Assembly (NCBI RefSeq): GCF_024138395.1
Contig: NZ_JAMYDU010000006.1
Coordinates: forward strand, 124,001 to 188,000
Origin: Pseudomonas mandelii
GTDB taxonomy: Bacteria; Pseudomonadota; Gammaproteobacteria; Pseudomonadales; Pseudomonadaceae
Direction: 5' to 3'
DNA length: 64,000 nt
The position numbers and the translations under genes are program-made. Below, in pieces: positions 48,915 through 57,211 of the stretch. The notes beneath the pieces are model-generated. The model had not been told where the DNA came from and searched no databases. It was given only the letters and a program-made list of their open reading frames with translations. Numbering within the stretch: position 1 is the stretch's first letter; every line of letters starts with the position of its first letter.

Positions 48915-51161
48915 ATGAGCTTCGGCGCCGATGAAGAGATCCTTCAGGATTTCCTGGTTGAGGCCGGCGAGATTCTAGAGCAACTGTCCGAACAGCTGGT
49001 CGAGCTTGAAAGCCGACCGGATGATGCGGATTTGCTCAATGCAATTTTTCGCGGTTTTCACACTGTAAAAGGGGGCGCCGGCTTCCTCCAGCTCAACGAG
49101 CTGGTGGAGTGCTGTCACATCGCCGAGAACGTGTTCGACATCCTGCGCAAGGGTGAACGACGCGTCGACTCGGAACTGATGGACGTGGTTCTCGAAGCAT
49201 TGGACGCGGTGAACGGCATGTTCAGCGAAGTCCGCGAACGCAGCCCGATCACGGCTGCCACGCCTGAGTTGCTTGCAGCGTTGGCCCGTTTGGCCGAGCC
49301 GCAAACCGCCGACGAAGCGGCACCTGTCGCTGAAGCGGTGCAAGCACCAGCCGCCGAAAGCGAATCAGGCGACATCACCGATAACGAATTCGAACAATTG
49401 CTGGACTCGCTGAATGCCGTCAAGGCTCAGGCCGAGGCGCCAGCCGCTGTTTCTGCACCGGCGCCGACCAGCGATGCGGCCACCAGCGACGAAATCACCG
49501 ATGCCGAGTTCGAGTCGTTGCTCGATCAATTGCACGGCAAAGGCCAGTTCGCCGCCGATGCAGTAGTCGCGGCGCCCGCCGCACCGGCTGCCCCGAAAGC
49601 GGCAGGCGACAGCTCCGACATCACCGACGACGAGTTCGAAGCACTGCTCGATCAGTTGCACGGCAAAGGCAACTTTGCAGTCGATGCGCTGGAATCGGCG
49701 ATTGCTTCGGCCCCGGCCCCGGCTGCGCCAACCGCTAAAGCGGCCGGCGGCGATCTGATCTCCGATCACGAGTTCGAATCGCTGCTCGACGAATTGCATG
49801 GCAAGGGCAAGTTCACTGAAGTGGGCACAGGTGCTGCTGCTTCCGCAGTAGCAATCCCAGTCGCCAAGGCACCGGCACCTGTCGCCAAAGCGCCCGAGCC
49901 AAAAGCCGAAGCACCCAAGCCTGCCGCCGCTGCTGCACCGGCGCCTGCTCGTGCCCCGGCTGCGCCGCCACCGGAAAAACCGGCCAGCGAAGCCGAGACC
50001 ACCGTGCGGGTCGATACCGCGCGTCTCGACGAAATCATGAACATGGTCGGCGAGTTGGTACTGGTGCGTAACCGCTTGGTCCGTCTGGGCCTCAACAGCG
50101 GCGACGAAGCCATGTCCAAGGCTGTGTCGAACCTCGACGTGGTCACGGCCGACCTGCAAACCGCGGTCATGAAGACCCGGATGCAGCCGATCAAGAAAGT
50201 CTTCGGGCGCTTCCCGCGTCTGGTTCGCGACCTGGCTCGCCAGCTCAAGAAAGAGATCAACCTGGAGCTGGTTGGCGAAGAAACCGACCTCGACAAGAAC
50301 CTCGTCGAGGCCTTGGCCGACCCGCTGGTCCACTTGGTGCGCAACTCGGTCGACCACGGTATTGAAGAGCCGGCTGAGCGCGAAGCGATGGGCAAGCCTC
50401 GCAGCGGCAAGGTGATCCTGTCCGCGGAACAGGAAGGCGACCACATCCTGCTGTCCATCTCCGATGATGGCAAAGGCATGGACGCTGATGTTCTGCGCGG
50501 TATCGCCGTGAAGAAAGGTCTGATGGACAAGGATGCGGCGGACCGTCTCAGCGAGTCGGATTGCTTCAACCTGATCTTCGCGCCGGGCTTCTCGACCAAG
50601 ACCGAAATTTCCGACGTCTCCGGGCGCGGCGTGGGCATGGACGTGGTGAAAACCAAGATCGCCCAGCTCAACGGCACCATCAATATCTACTCGACCAAGG
50701 GCAAGGGCTCGAAGATCGTCATCAAGGTCCCGTTGACCTTGGCGATCATGCCGACGCTGATGGTCATGCTCGGCAACCAGGCGTTCGCGTTCCCGCTGGT
50801 GAACGTCAACGAGATCTTCCACCTCGACCTGTCGCGCACCAACGTGGTGGACGGCCAGGAAGTGGTGATCGTGCGGGACAAGGCGCTGCCTCTGTTCTAC
50901 CTCAAACGCTGGCTGGTCAGCTCCGCCGCTCACGAAGAGCAGCGCGAAGGCCATGTGGTGATTCTTTCGGTGGGCACTCAGCGGATCGGCTTCGTCGTCG
51001 ATCAACTGGTGGGTCAGGAAGAAGTGGTCATCAAGCCATTGGGCAAAATGCTCCAGGGAACCCCGGGCATGTCCGGCGCCACCATCACCGGTGACGGCCG
51101 CATTGCACTGATTCTCGATGTTCCGAGCATGCTCAAGCGTTACGCCGCACGGCGTATTTGA
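48915..51161 (+). CDS. cheA: chemotaxis histidine kinase CheA with motif-repeat linker
   Basis: CheA (748 residues) autophosphorylates and feeds CheY and CheB. P1/Hpt spans about 5-105 with phospho-His49 in [14 protein letters not shown]. No ordered P2 domain is recognisable: residues 130-360 are Ala/Pro-rich and hold four copies of an acidic motif (153, 193, 235 and 281). P3 dimerisation begins near 363 ([20 protein letters not shown]). P4 has [16 protein letters not shown] (N), [10 protein letters not shown] (G1), [20 protein letters not shown] (F/G2). P5, the CheW-like domain, starts near 612. GGAGC lies before ATG 48915. Confidence 0.96.
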   Translation: MSFGADEEILQDFLVEAGEILEQLSEQLVELESRPDDADLLNAIFRGFHTVKGGAGFLQLNELVECCHIAENVFDILRKGERRVDSELMDVVLEALDAVNGMFSEVRERSPITAATPELLAALARLAEPQTADEAAPVAEAVQAPAAESESGDITDNEFEQLLDSLNAVKAQAEAPAAVSAPAPTSDAATSDEITDAEFESLLDQLHGKGQFAADAVVAAPAAPAAPKAAGDSSDITDDEFEALLDQLHGKGNFAVDALESAIASAPAPAAPTAKAAGGDLISDHEFESLLDELHGKGKFTEVGTGAAASAVAIPVAKAPAPVAKAPEPKAEAPKPAAAAAPAPARAPAAPPPEKPASEAETTVRVDTARLDEIMNMVGELVLVRNRLVRLGLNSGDEAMSKAVSNLDVVTADLQTAVMKTRMQPIKKVFGRFPRLVRDLARQLKKEINLELVGEETDLDKNLVEALADPLVHLVRNSVDHGIEEPAEREAMGKPRSGKVILSAEQEGDHILLSISDDGKGMDADVLRGIAVKKGLMDKDAADRLSESDCFNLIFAPGFSTKTEISDVSGRGVGMDVVKTKIAQLNGTINIYSTKGKGSKIVIKVPLTLAIMPTLMVMLGNQAFAFPLVNVNEIFHLDLSRTNVVDGQEVVIVRDKALPLFYLKRWLVSSAAHEEQREGHVVILSVGTQRIGFVVDQLVGQEEVVIKPLGKMLQGTPGMSGATITGDGRIALILDVPSMLKRYAARRI
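49371..49823 (+). repeat. four protein-motif repeats in the CheA linker
   Basis: Inside cheA, four copies of a motif of 18-23 residues recur every 40-46 residues: [15 protein letters not shown] (from residue 153), [20 protein letters not shown] (193), [20 protein letters not shown] (235) and [20 protein letters not shown] (281). The last three share LHGKG. The DNA is similarly repeated (GAGTTCGAA then CTGCTCGA), separated by Ala/Pro-coding linkers. They sit where the CheY-binding P2 domain is normally found. Confidence 0.85.
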
Positions 51162-51210
51162 TTCTGGGGGAGCGGGGCGACTGAGCCTCGCCCCGTCTAA
51201 CGGAGTGTTT

Positions 51211-52341
51211 ATGGCAGTCAAAGTCCTGGTGGTGGACGATTCGGGGTTTTTCCGCCGCCGCGTCTCGGAAATTCTTTCAGCGGATTCGAATATCCAGGTC
51301 GTCGGTACGGCGACCAATGGCAAAGAGGCGATCGATCAGGCGCTGGCCCTCAAGCCAGACGTGATCACCATGGACTACGAGATGCCAATGATGGACGGCA
51401 TCACGGCAGTGCGGCACATCATGCAGCGCTGCCCGACCCCGGTGTTGATGTTCTCCTCGCTGACGCACGAAGGCGCGCGGGTCACCCTCGATGCGCTGGA
51501 CGCCGGCGCGGTGGACTTCCTGCCGAAAAATTTCGAAGACATCTCGCGTAACCCGGAGAAGGTCAAGCAGCTGCTGTGCGAGAAGATTCTCAGCATCTCG
51601 CGCAGTAACCGTCGCGCCAGTACTTACAGCGCTCCGGCTCCCGTGGCCGCACCAACCCCGACACCTGCGCCTTCGAGTGTCAGCAGCTACGGCAGCAGTG
51701 CGCCTGCGCGTCCGGCACCTGCACCGATTCCGGCTCGCAGCCATGCTGCAACGCCGTCGTCTCCGGCACCGAAACGCAAAGCCTATAAACTGGTCGCCAT
51801 CGGCACCTCCACCGGTGGCCCGGTTGCCCTGCAACGGGTTCTGACCCAGTTGCCGGCCAACTTCCCGGCACCGATCGTGTTGATCCAGCACATGCCGGCC
51901 GCCTTCACCAAGGCCTTCGCCGAGCGTCTGGACAAGCTGTGCCGCATCAGCGTCAAGGAAGCCGAGGATGGCGACATCCTGCGTCCGGGCCTGGCGCTGT
52001 TGGCGCCGGGTGGCAAGCAAATGATGATCGACGGCCGTGGCGCGGTAAAAATCCTGCCGGGCGACGAGCGTCTGAACTACAAACCGTGCGTGGACATCAC
52101 CTTCGGTTCCGCGGCCAAATCCTACGGCGACAAAGTTCTGGCGGTGGTACTCACCGGCATGGGCGCCGACGGTCGCGAAGGCGCGCGTCTGCTCAAGCAG
52201 GGCGGCAGTGCGATTTGGGCTCAGGATGAAGCCAGCTGCGTGATCTACGGCATGCCAATGGCGATCGTCAAAGCCGAACTCGCGGACGCGGTCTATAGCC
52301 TGGACGATATTGGCCGGCATCTGGTCGAGGCGTGCGTCTGA
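51211..52341 (+). CDS. cheB: chemoreceptor methylesterase/glutamine deamidase CheB
   Basis: CheB (376 residues) removes methyl groups from chemoreceptors when phosphorylated by CheA. The receiver domain ([15 protein letters not shown], Asp55 in [13 protein letters not shown]) is joined by an unusually long Ala/Pro/Ser linker (about 135-185) to the esterase domain with catalytic Ser in [10 protein letters not shown] (about 199), His in [17 protein letters not shown] and Asp in [14 protein letters not shown] 51211 follows GGAGTGTTT; the longer frame lies in cheA. The partner cheR is absent from the window. The next gene begins on the last base of its stop. Confidence 0.96.
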   Translation: MAVKVLVVDDSGFFRRRVSEILSADSNIQVVGTATNGKEAIDQALALKPDVITMDYEMPMMDGITAVRHIMQRCPTPVLMFSSLTHEGARVTLDALDAGAVDFLPKNFEDISRNPEKVKQLLCEKILSISRSNRRASTYSAPAPVAAPTPTPAPSSVSSYGSSAPARPAPAPIPARSHAATPSSPAPKRKAYKLVAIGTSTGGPVALQRVLTQLPANFPAPIVLIQHMPAAFTKAFAERLDKLCRISVKEAEDGDILRPGLALLAPGGKQMMIDGRGAVKILPGDERLNYKPCVDITFGSAAKSYGDKVLAVVLTGMGADGREGARLLKQGGSAIWAQDEASCVIYGMPMAIVKAELADAVYSLDDIGRHLVEACV

Positions 52342-53081
52342 TGGATGTGCTCAGCCTGATCGGCATCATCATGGCGTTCGTCGCCATCATCGGCGGCAAC
52401 TACCTCGAAGGCGGGCACCTCGGCGCGCTGGCCAACGGCCCGGCGGCGTTGATCGTACTCGGTGGGACCATCGGCGCGGCGCTGCTGCAATCGCCGATGA
52501 GTGCCTTCAAGCGCGCCATGCAGATTCTTGGCTGGATCCTGTTTCCACCTCGCGTGGACCTGGCCGGCGGCGTGGATCGCGTGGTGAATTGGAGCCTGAC
52601 CGCCCGCAAGGAAGGTTTGCTCGGTCTGGAAGGGGTGGCCGACGCCGAACCCGACAGCTATTCGCGCAAAGGCTTGCAATTGCTGGTGGACGGCGCTGAG
52701 CCGGAAGCGATTCGCAGCATTCTGGAAGTGGATTTCTACACCCAGGAAAGCCGCGACATCGAAGCTGCCAAAGTCTTTGAAAGCATGGGCGGCTACGCGC
52801 CGACCATCGGCATCATCGGTGCGGTGATGGGCCTGATCCATGTCATGGGCAACCTCGCCGATCCATCGCAATTGGGCAGCGGCATTGCCGTTGCCTTTGT
52901 TGCCACCATCTATGGCGTGGCCAGTGCCAACCTGATGCTGCTGCCGATTGCCGCCAAGCTCAAGTCCATCGCGTTGCGGCAGTCGCGTTATCGCGAGATG
53001 TTGCTGGAAGGCATTCTGTCGATCGCCGAAGGTGAAAACCCTCGCTCTATCGAGTTGAAGCTTCAGGGCTTCATGGATTGA
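52341..53081 (+). CDS. motC: flagellar stator protein MotC (MotA family)
   Basis: MotC (246 residues) is the MotA-type subunit of the second stator set, MotCD, which supports swarming in Pseudomonas. It has LSLIGIIMAFVAIIGGNYLE, ALIVLGGTIGAALLQ and the conserved paired helices GGYAPTIGIIGAVMGLIHVM and IAVAFVATIYGVASANLMLL. ATG 52341 shares its first base with the cheB stop; in-frame ATG 52332 lies inside cheB. motD follows after 15 bases. Confidence 0.94.
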   Translation: MDVLSLIGIIMAFVAIIGGNYLEGGHLGALANGPAALIVLGGTIGAALLQSPMSAFKRAMQILGWILFPPRVDLAGGVDRVVNWSLTARKEGLLGLEGVADAEPDSYSRKGLQLLVDGAEPEAIRSILEVDFYTQESRDIEAAKVFESMGGYAPTIGIIGAVMGLIHVMGNLADPSQLGSGIAVAFVATIYGVASANLMLLPIAAKLKSIALRQSRYREMLLEGILSIAEGENPRSIELKLQGFMD

Positions 53082-53096
53082 TGGGGGAAATGAACC

Positions 53097-53987
53097 ATGG
53101 CACGTCGCAGGCAACCTGAAGAACACGTAAACCATGAACGCTGGCTCGTTTCCTACGCCGACTTCATTACGTTGCTGTTCGCTTTCTTCGTGGTGATGTA
53201 CTCGATTTCTTCGATCAACGAAGGCAAGTACAAAGTCATTTCCGAGGCGTTGATCGGAGTGTTTACCGATTCCGATCGCGCCCTCAAGCCGATTCCGATT
53301 GGTGACGAGCGACCAAAAACCGTGACCCCGGCCAAGCCACTGGTCAAGGACAGCGAACAGATCGATGCCGGTATCGCCGGCGCCAACGATCCACTCAAGA
53401 GCATTGCCGATGACATCAGCGCGGCGTTTGGCGACCTGATCAGCTCCAACCAGATGACCGTGCGCGGCAACGAGTTGTGGGTCGAGATCGAGCTCAATTC
53501 CAGCCTGTTGTTCGGCAGTGGCGATGCCATGCCCAGCGACATCGCATTCAGCATTATCGACAAGGTCGCCGCGATCCTGAGGCCGTTCGACAACCCGATC
53601 CACGTCGAAGGCTTCACTGACGATCAACCGATCCGCACCGCGCAATACCCGACCAACTGGGAGCTGTCCTCGGCCCGTTCGGCAAGCATCGTGCGCATGC
53701 TGGCGATGCAGGGTGTGAACCCCGGTCGTCTGGCGTCGGTGGGTTACGGCGAGTTTCAGCCGGTAGCCAATAACGCCACCGCCGAAGGCCGGGCGCGAAA
53801 CCGTCGGGTGGTGCTGGTGGTTTCACGAAATCTCGATGTACGCCGCAGCCTCACCGGTACCGGAACCGCTCATGCACAACCGGATGCCGCGTTGAAGCGG
53901 GCTGGCACACAAACTGCACCGGCTCCGGTCAAGTCGCCGGGACGAGAGAGCTCCGTCAATTCTCCGTCACCCGCATTAATACGTTGA
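53097..53987 (+). CDS. motD: flagellar stator protein MotD (MotB family)
   Basis: MotD (296 residues) anchors MotC to peptidoglycan. Its single membrane helix contains the proton-carrying Asp22 in SYADFITLLFAFFVVMYS. The plug region and an OmpA-like domain follow (about 145-265: VEGFTDDQPIRTAQYPTNWE, LSSARSASIVRMLAMQGVNP, RLASVGYGEFQPVANN, ARNRRVVLVV). The C-terminal 50 residues are low-complexity. The parC ribosome site comes 30 bases later. Confidence 0.95.
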   Translation: MARRRQPEEHVNHERWLVSYADFITLLFAFFVVMYSISSINEGKYKVISEALIGVFTDSDRALKPIPIGDERPKTVTPAKPLVKDSEQIDAGIAGANDPLKSIADDISAAFGDLISSNQMTVRGNELWVEIELNSSLLFGSGDAMPSDIAFSIIDKVAAILRPFDNPIHVEGFTDDQPIRTAQYPTNWELSSARSASIVRMLAMQGVNPGRLASVGYGEFQPVANNATAEGRARNRRVVLVVSRNLDVRRSLTGTGTAHAQPDAALKRAGTQTAPAPVKSPGRESSVNSPSPALIR

Positions 53988-53996
53988 GCTATTTCT

Positions 53997-54020
53997 CGGT
54001 CGACCTTTTCGACCGGGAGG
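53997..54020 (+). promoter_or_regulatory. hairpin abutting the parC ribosome site
   Basis: CGGTCGA-CCTTT-TCGACCG is a perfect 7-bp stem whose last G begins GGGAGG (54015-54020), the ribosome binding site of parC. The structure could help expose or restrain the site; either is inference. Confidence 0.4.
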
Positions 54021-54030
54021 AACAATCCGA

Positions 54031-54819
54031 ATGAGAGTCTGGGCAGTCGCCAATCAAAAGGGTGGTGTCGGTAAAACCACTTCCTCCATCGCTTTAGCCG
54101 GTTTGCTGGCTGAGGCGGGCAAGCGCGTGGTTGTGGTCGATCTCGACCCCCACGGCTCCATGACCAGCTACTTCGGTTACGACCCCGACAGCCTGGAACA
54201 CAGCAGCTACGACCTGTTTCTGCACAAGGGCAGCGTGCCGCAAGGTTTGCCCGGACAGTTGCTGATGCCCACCAGTGATGAACGCATTTCCCTGTTGCCA
54301 TCGAGCACCGCGCTGGCAACCCTTGAGCGTCAGTCGCCGGGGCAGAGTGGTTTGGGCCTGGTGATCGCCAAGAGCCTGGCGCAACTTTGGCAGGACTTCG
54401 ATTACGCCGTGATCGACAGCCCGCCGTTGCTCGGTGTGCTGATGGTCAACGCCTTGGCGGCCAGCCAGCAGTTGGTGATCCCGGTGCAGACCGAACACTT
54501 GGCCGTCAAAGGCCTGGAACGCATGGTCAACACCCTGGCGATGATCAACCGCTCACGCAAACAGGCGCTGCCGTTCAGCATTGTGCCGACCCTGTTCGAC
54601 CGCCGCACCCAAGCATCTCTCGGCACTCTTCGCGTGCTGCGCGACAAGTACCCGGAAGAAATCTGGCAAGGCTACATCCCGATCGACACCCGCTTGCGAG
54701 ACGCGAGCCGGGCAGGGCTGACGCCTTCGCAATTCGACGGCAAGAGCCGTGGCGTTCTCGCGTACCGCGCACTGCTCAAGCATCTGCTGGCGGCGCAACT
54801 TGTTCCGGCGGTGGCTTGA
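54031..54819 (+). CDS. parC: ParA-like chemotaxis array positioning ATPase
   Basis: The 262-residue ParA-family ATPase has the deviant Walker A ANQKGGVGKTTSSIAL, VVVVDLDPHGSMTSYFGY and YAVIDSPPLLGVLMVNALAA. A ParA gene located between motCD and cheW and paired with a CheW-domain gene is the ParC of the ParC/ParP system, which places chemosensory arrays at the cell pole in polar flagellates. No chromosomal parB lies nearby, which argues against plasmid or chromosome segregation. GGGAGG precedes ATG 54031. A REP pair separates it from parP. Confidence 0.9.
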   Translation: MRVWAVANQKGGVGKTTSSIALAGLLAEAGKRVVVVDLDPHGSMTSYFGYDPDSLEHSSYDLFLHKGSVPQGLPGQLLMPTSDERISLLPSSTALATLERQSPGQSGLGLVIAKSLAQLWQDFDYAVIDSPPLLGVLMVNALAASQQLVIPVQTEHLAVKGLERMVNTLAMINRSRKQALPFSIVPTLFDRRTQASLGTLRVLRDKYPEEIWQGYIPIDTRLRDASRAGLTPSQFDGKSRGVLAYRALLKHLLAAQLVPAVA

Positions 54820-54834
54820 GATGAACTCAATCCC

Positions 54835-54925
54835 TGTAGGAGCGAGGCTTGCCCGCGAAGCAGACGCCGCAGTCTTGGCAGCTATACCGAGTTATCGTTC
54901 TTCGCGGGCAAGCCTCGCTCCTACA
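54835..54925. repeat. inverted REP pair between parC and parP
   Basis: TGTAGGAGCGAGGCTTGCCC plus GCGAA (54835-54859) and its exact inverse TTCGCGGGCAAGCCTCGCTC plus CTACA (54901-54925) flank a 41-base spacer. It starts 16 bases after the parC stop, and the AAAGG ribosome site of parP begins on the last base of the repeat. Confidence 0.92.
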
Positions 54926-54936
54926 AAGGTGCGCGC

Positions 54937-55803
54937 ATGACTCGGCCGGTGAAGATCACCTCACGTCCGCAACTGGCCCTCCAGTCTTATCTGGACAATT
55001 TGCTGCAAGACGCAACCGAAGAGTTGCCGCCAGAAGTCGAGTCGCTGCCCGAGGTTGTCGAGGTTGAAGCTGCGCTGGATGAGTTCCAGGCCGCCGTGCT
55101 TGAAGAACAGGCCCGCGATGCGCAGAAACCGGCCGTGACCGCTGCACCCATCGTTGCGCCAATGGTGAAAGCACCCGTGGCCGTGATCGAAGCGCCGGCA
55201 CCGATTCTGGCGCCCGTGTCGACGATTGCACCACTGCTGCAAGCGTTGGTGCCGCCGGTGGTCGAAGTTCATCTGCCGCCAAGCAACACGCCGCCACCGG
55301 TGGAAACCGACGGTCGTCCGGCATGGGCTGCCGAGCCGTTCGAATGCCTGTTGTTCGACGTCGCCGGGCTGACCCTGGCAGTGCCGCTGGTGTGCCTGGG
55401 TTCGATTTATTCCCTGGCCGGTCACGAGCTGACGCCGTTGTTCGGTCAACCGGAATGGTTCCTCGGGATCCTGCCAAGCCAGGCCGGCAACCTGAAAGTG
55501 CTGGATACCGCACGCTGGGTCATGCCGGATCGTTATCGCGATGATTTCCGTCAGGGCCTGCAATACGTTATTTCGGTTCAGGGCTACGAGTGGGGGCTGG
55601 CGGTGCATCAGGTCAGCCGCTCATTGCGCCTGGACCCGAACGAAATCAAATGGCGCAGCCACCGGGGTCAACGGCCATGGCTGGCGGGCACGGTGATTGA
55701 ACACATGTGTGCCTTGCTCGATGTTTCCGCGCTGGCCGAGCTGATTGCCAGCGGTGGGGCAAAGCACATGGGCGGCGGCAAGCCGACCCATAAACCGACA
55801 TAA
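54937..55803 (+). CDS. parP: CheW-domain array-coupling protein ParP
   Basis: The 288-residue protein has a short N-terminal stretch (MTRPVKITSRPQLALQSYLD NL), an Ala/Pro/Val-rich linker (about 50-125) and a C-terminal CheW-like domain (about 130-275: FECLLFDVAGLTLAVPLVCL, LFGQPEWFLGILPSQ, VLDTARWVMPDRY, WLAGTVIEHMCALLDVSALA). This is the layout of ParP, which binds CheA and ParC and retains arrays at the pole. Position after the ParA gene supports the call. It is followed by two hairpins and cheW. Confidence 0.87.
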   Translation: MTRPVKITSRPQLALQSYLDNLLQDATEELPPEVESLPEVVEVEAALDEFQAAVLEEQARDAQKPAVTAAPIVAPMVKAPVAVIEAPAPILAPVSTIAPLLQALVPPVVEVHLPPSNTPPPVETDGRPAWAAEPFECLLFDVAGLTLAVPLVCLGSIYSLAGHELTPLFGQPEWFLGILPSQAGNLKVLDTARWVMPDRYRDDFRQGLQYVISVQGYEWGLAVHQVSRSLRLDPNEIKWRSHRGQRPWLAGTVIEHMCALLDVSALAELIASGGAKHMGGGKPTHKPT

Positions 55804-55820
55804 AGCTGCATAACAGACAC

Positions 55821-55843
55821 GCGACGGCATTCAGTGCCGTCGC
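55821..55843. other. perfect hairpin after parP
   Basis: GCGACGGCA-TTCAG-TGCCGTCGC, a 9-bp perfect stem with 5-nt loop, lies 18 bases after the parP stop. No T-run follows, but a terminator-like hairpin is 12 bases further on. Confidence 0.5.
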
Positions 55844-55854
55844 ACAGAACACAC

Positions 55855-55873
55855 ACCGCCAGGGCGGTTTTTT
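55855..55873 (+). terminator. short terminator-like hairpin before cheW
   Basis: ACCGCC pairs with GGCGGT across a minimal loop and is followed by TTTTTT (55868-55873). It is a weak intrinsic terminator only 13 bases from the cheW ATG, so it may attenuate read-through from parP. Confidence 0.55.
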
Positions 55874-55886
55874 GAGGGGTCAGGGT

Positions 55887-56372
55887 ATGAATGATAAGGC
55901 GACAGCTGCAAAGGGTTCCGAAGATCCGATCCTGCAATGGGTAACCTTCAAGCTGGACAACGAAACCTACGGCATCAACGTGATGCGCGTTCAGGAAGTC
56001 CTGCGCTACACCGAAATCGCCCCGGTCCCGGGTGCCCCGAGCTACGTGCTGGGCATCATTAACCTGCGCGGTAACGTGGTCACCGTGATCGACACCCGTC
56101 AGCGCTTCGGCCTGATGAACGCCGAGATCAGCGACAACACCCGTATCGTCATCATCGAAGCCGACAAGCAAGTGGTCGGGATCATGGTCGACAGCGTGGC
56201 TGAAGTGGTTTACCTGCGTCAGTCGGAAATCGAGACCGCGCCGAACGTCGGTAACGAAGAATCCGCCAAGTTCATTCAAGGCGTGTGCAACAAGAACAAC
56301 GAACTGCTGATCCTGGTCGAGCTGGACAAGATGATGAGCGAAGAAGAATGGTCGGAACTGGAGAGTATCTGA
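55887..56372 (+). CDS. cheW: chemotaxis coupling protein CheW
   Basis: CheW (161 residues) bridges chemoreceptors and CheA. Features are LQWVTFKLDNETYGINVMRV, VQEVLRYTEIAPVPGAPSYV, LGIINLRGNVVTVIDTRQRF and IMVDSVAEVVYLRQSEIE. ATG 55887 is preferred over 55872 because AGGG lies just upstream and the upstream codons overlap the T-run of the hairpin. The next gene starts immediately after the stop. Confidence 0.96.
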   Translation: MNDKATAAKGSEDPILQWVTFKLDNETYGINVMRVQEVLRYTEIAPVPGAPSYVLGIINLRGNVVTVIDTRQRFGLMNAEISDNTRIVIIEADKQVVGIMVDSVAEVVYLRQSEIETAPNVGNEESAKFIQGVCNKNNELLILVELDKMMSEEEWSELESI

Positions 56373-56765
56373 TTGATTCTTGAGGTAGCTGTCATTGTCC
56401 TGTTTCTCTTCTGGGCAGGCACGCTGGCGATGTTCCTGGCGTACATCCGCGCTCAGCGGCAGATCGCCGCGCAACAGGCCAAGGGCGATGCGCTGCGCGA
56501 TCAGCGCATCAAGGACCTGGCCAAACGCGTCGACGACTACCAGAACGGCAACGTGCGCATGGGTGAAGACCTGCACGAACTGCGCGCCGTCGTCGGCCCG
56601 TTGCCGGACAAACTGGCTCAGCTGGAGCAACGAGATCCGTCGAGTCTTTCATTCGCTCAGGCAGCACGCCTGGTGGGGATGGGGGCCAGCGTCGATGAAC
56701 TGACTCAGTCCTGCGGGTTGACCCAGGCTGAGGCGGAGTTGATGAGTAAGTTGCACAAGAACTGA
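56373..56765 (+). CDS. DUF2802 single-pass membrane protein
   Basis: The 130-residue protein has an N-terminal membrane helix (ILEVAVIVLFLFWAGTLAMF), a coiled-coil (about 25-95, RAQRQIAAQQAKGDALRDQR) and a C-terminal helix-turn-helix-like end (FAQAARLVGMGASVDELTQS, CGLTQAEAELMSKLHKN), the DUF2802 pattern. It resembles SwrB of Bacillus in layout. It starts with TTG 56373 right after the cheW stop. Its constant place after cheW in Pseudomonas suggests a motility role, unproven. Confidence 0.82.
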   Translation: MILEVAVIVLFLFWAGTLAMFLAYIRAQRQIAAQQAKGDALRDQRIKDLAKRVDDYQNGNVRMGEDLHELRAVVGPLPDKLAQLEQRDPSSLSFAQAARLVGMGASVDELTQSCGLTQAEAELMSKLHKN

Positions 56766-56772
56766 GAAGATC

Positions 56773-56866
56773 AAAAGATCGCAGCCTCGTTTCACTCGAC
56801 AGCTCCTACAGGGCGTGCACCATCCCAATGTAGGAGCTGTCGAGTGAAACGAGGCTGCGATCTTTT
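56773..56866. repeat. 38-bp perfect inverted repeat between convergent genes
   Basis: The arm 56773-56810 (starting AAAAGATCGCAGCCTCGTTT and ending AGCTCCTACA) is repeated exactly in inverse at 56829-56866, with an 18-base loop. The ends carry A/T runs, so the hairpin can end transcription in both directions between DUF2802 (+) and flhB2 (-). The arms include CTCGTTTCACTCGACAGCTC and differ from the REP cores elsewhere in the window; this is another repeat family common in fluorescens-group Pseudomonas. Confidence 0.92.
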
Positions 56867-56881
56867 TGCGTTTAACAAAGA

Positions 56882-57211
56882 TCAATAATCATCCCCGCGG
56901 TCGGAGATGTCCTTCTCCACTATCACCGCATGCGGATCATGCCCTGCCGGAAACTTACCCTTCAAATTCCACGCAAACGCAATAATCTCGGCAATCGTGC
57001 GATACAACTCTTCCGGAATACTCTCCCCCAATTCCATCCGCGCCAGCAGTTTCACCAGCTCGGCGTTTTCGTAGATCGGCACTTCGTAATCGCGGGCAAT
57101 CTGCAGAATGGCTTCCGCCAGTTCCTCATCGCCCTTGGCGGTGAGGGTTGGGGCGTGGCTGCCGTCGTATTTGAGGGCGATGGCCTGGCGCGGTGCGGTG
57201 GATTTGTTCAT
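56882..57211 (-). CDS. flhB2: FlhB C-terminal-domain-like protein
   Basis: The 109-residue protein matches only the part of FlhB that follows the self-cleavage site: AIALKYDGSHAPTLTAKGDE lines up with the YAVALKYDPDKGNAPVLLAK stretch of FlhB at 41.8 kb. KLLARMELGESIPEELYRTI then matches the end of the FlhB domain. NPTH and all membrane helices are absent. Such FlhB-like proteins (YlqH type) can interact with FliK and modulate the export switch. It overlaps fliK2 by 4 bases, in the same direction, so they form an operon on the - strand. Confidence 0.85.
   Translation of the reverse strand: MNKSTAPRQAIALKYDGSHAPTLTAKGDEELAEAILQIARDYEVPIYENAELVKLLARMELGESIPEELYRTIAEIIAFAWNLKGKFPAGHDPHAVIVEKDISDRGDDY

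Noticed and set aside
49371..49823. CRISPR-like regular repeats
   Set aside because: The repeats lie in frame inside cheA, encode a protein motif and have no identical direct repeats.
51172..51197. GGGGCGA / TCGCCCC hairpin between cheA and cheB as terminator
   Set aside because: No T-run follows and the genes are probably co-transcribed.
49365..51323. 652-codon open frame on the - strand opposite cheA
   Set aside because: It is a shadow of cheA in a high-GC genome: low-complexity His/Gln/Arg-rich protein with no domain.
54031..54819. Plasmid or prophage partition gene parA
   Set aside because: No parB or integrase nearby and placed inside the mot-che cluster; fits the chemotaxis ParC.
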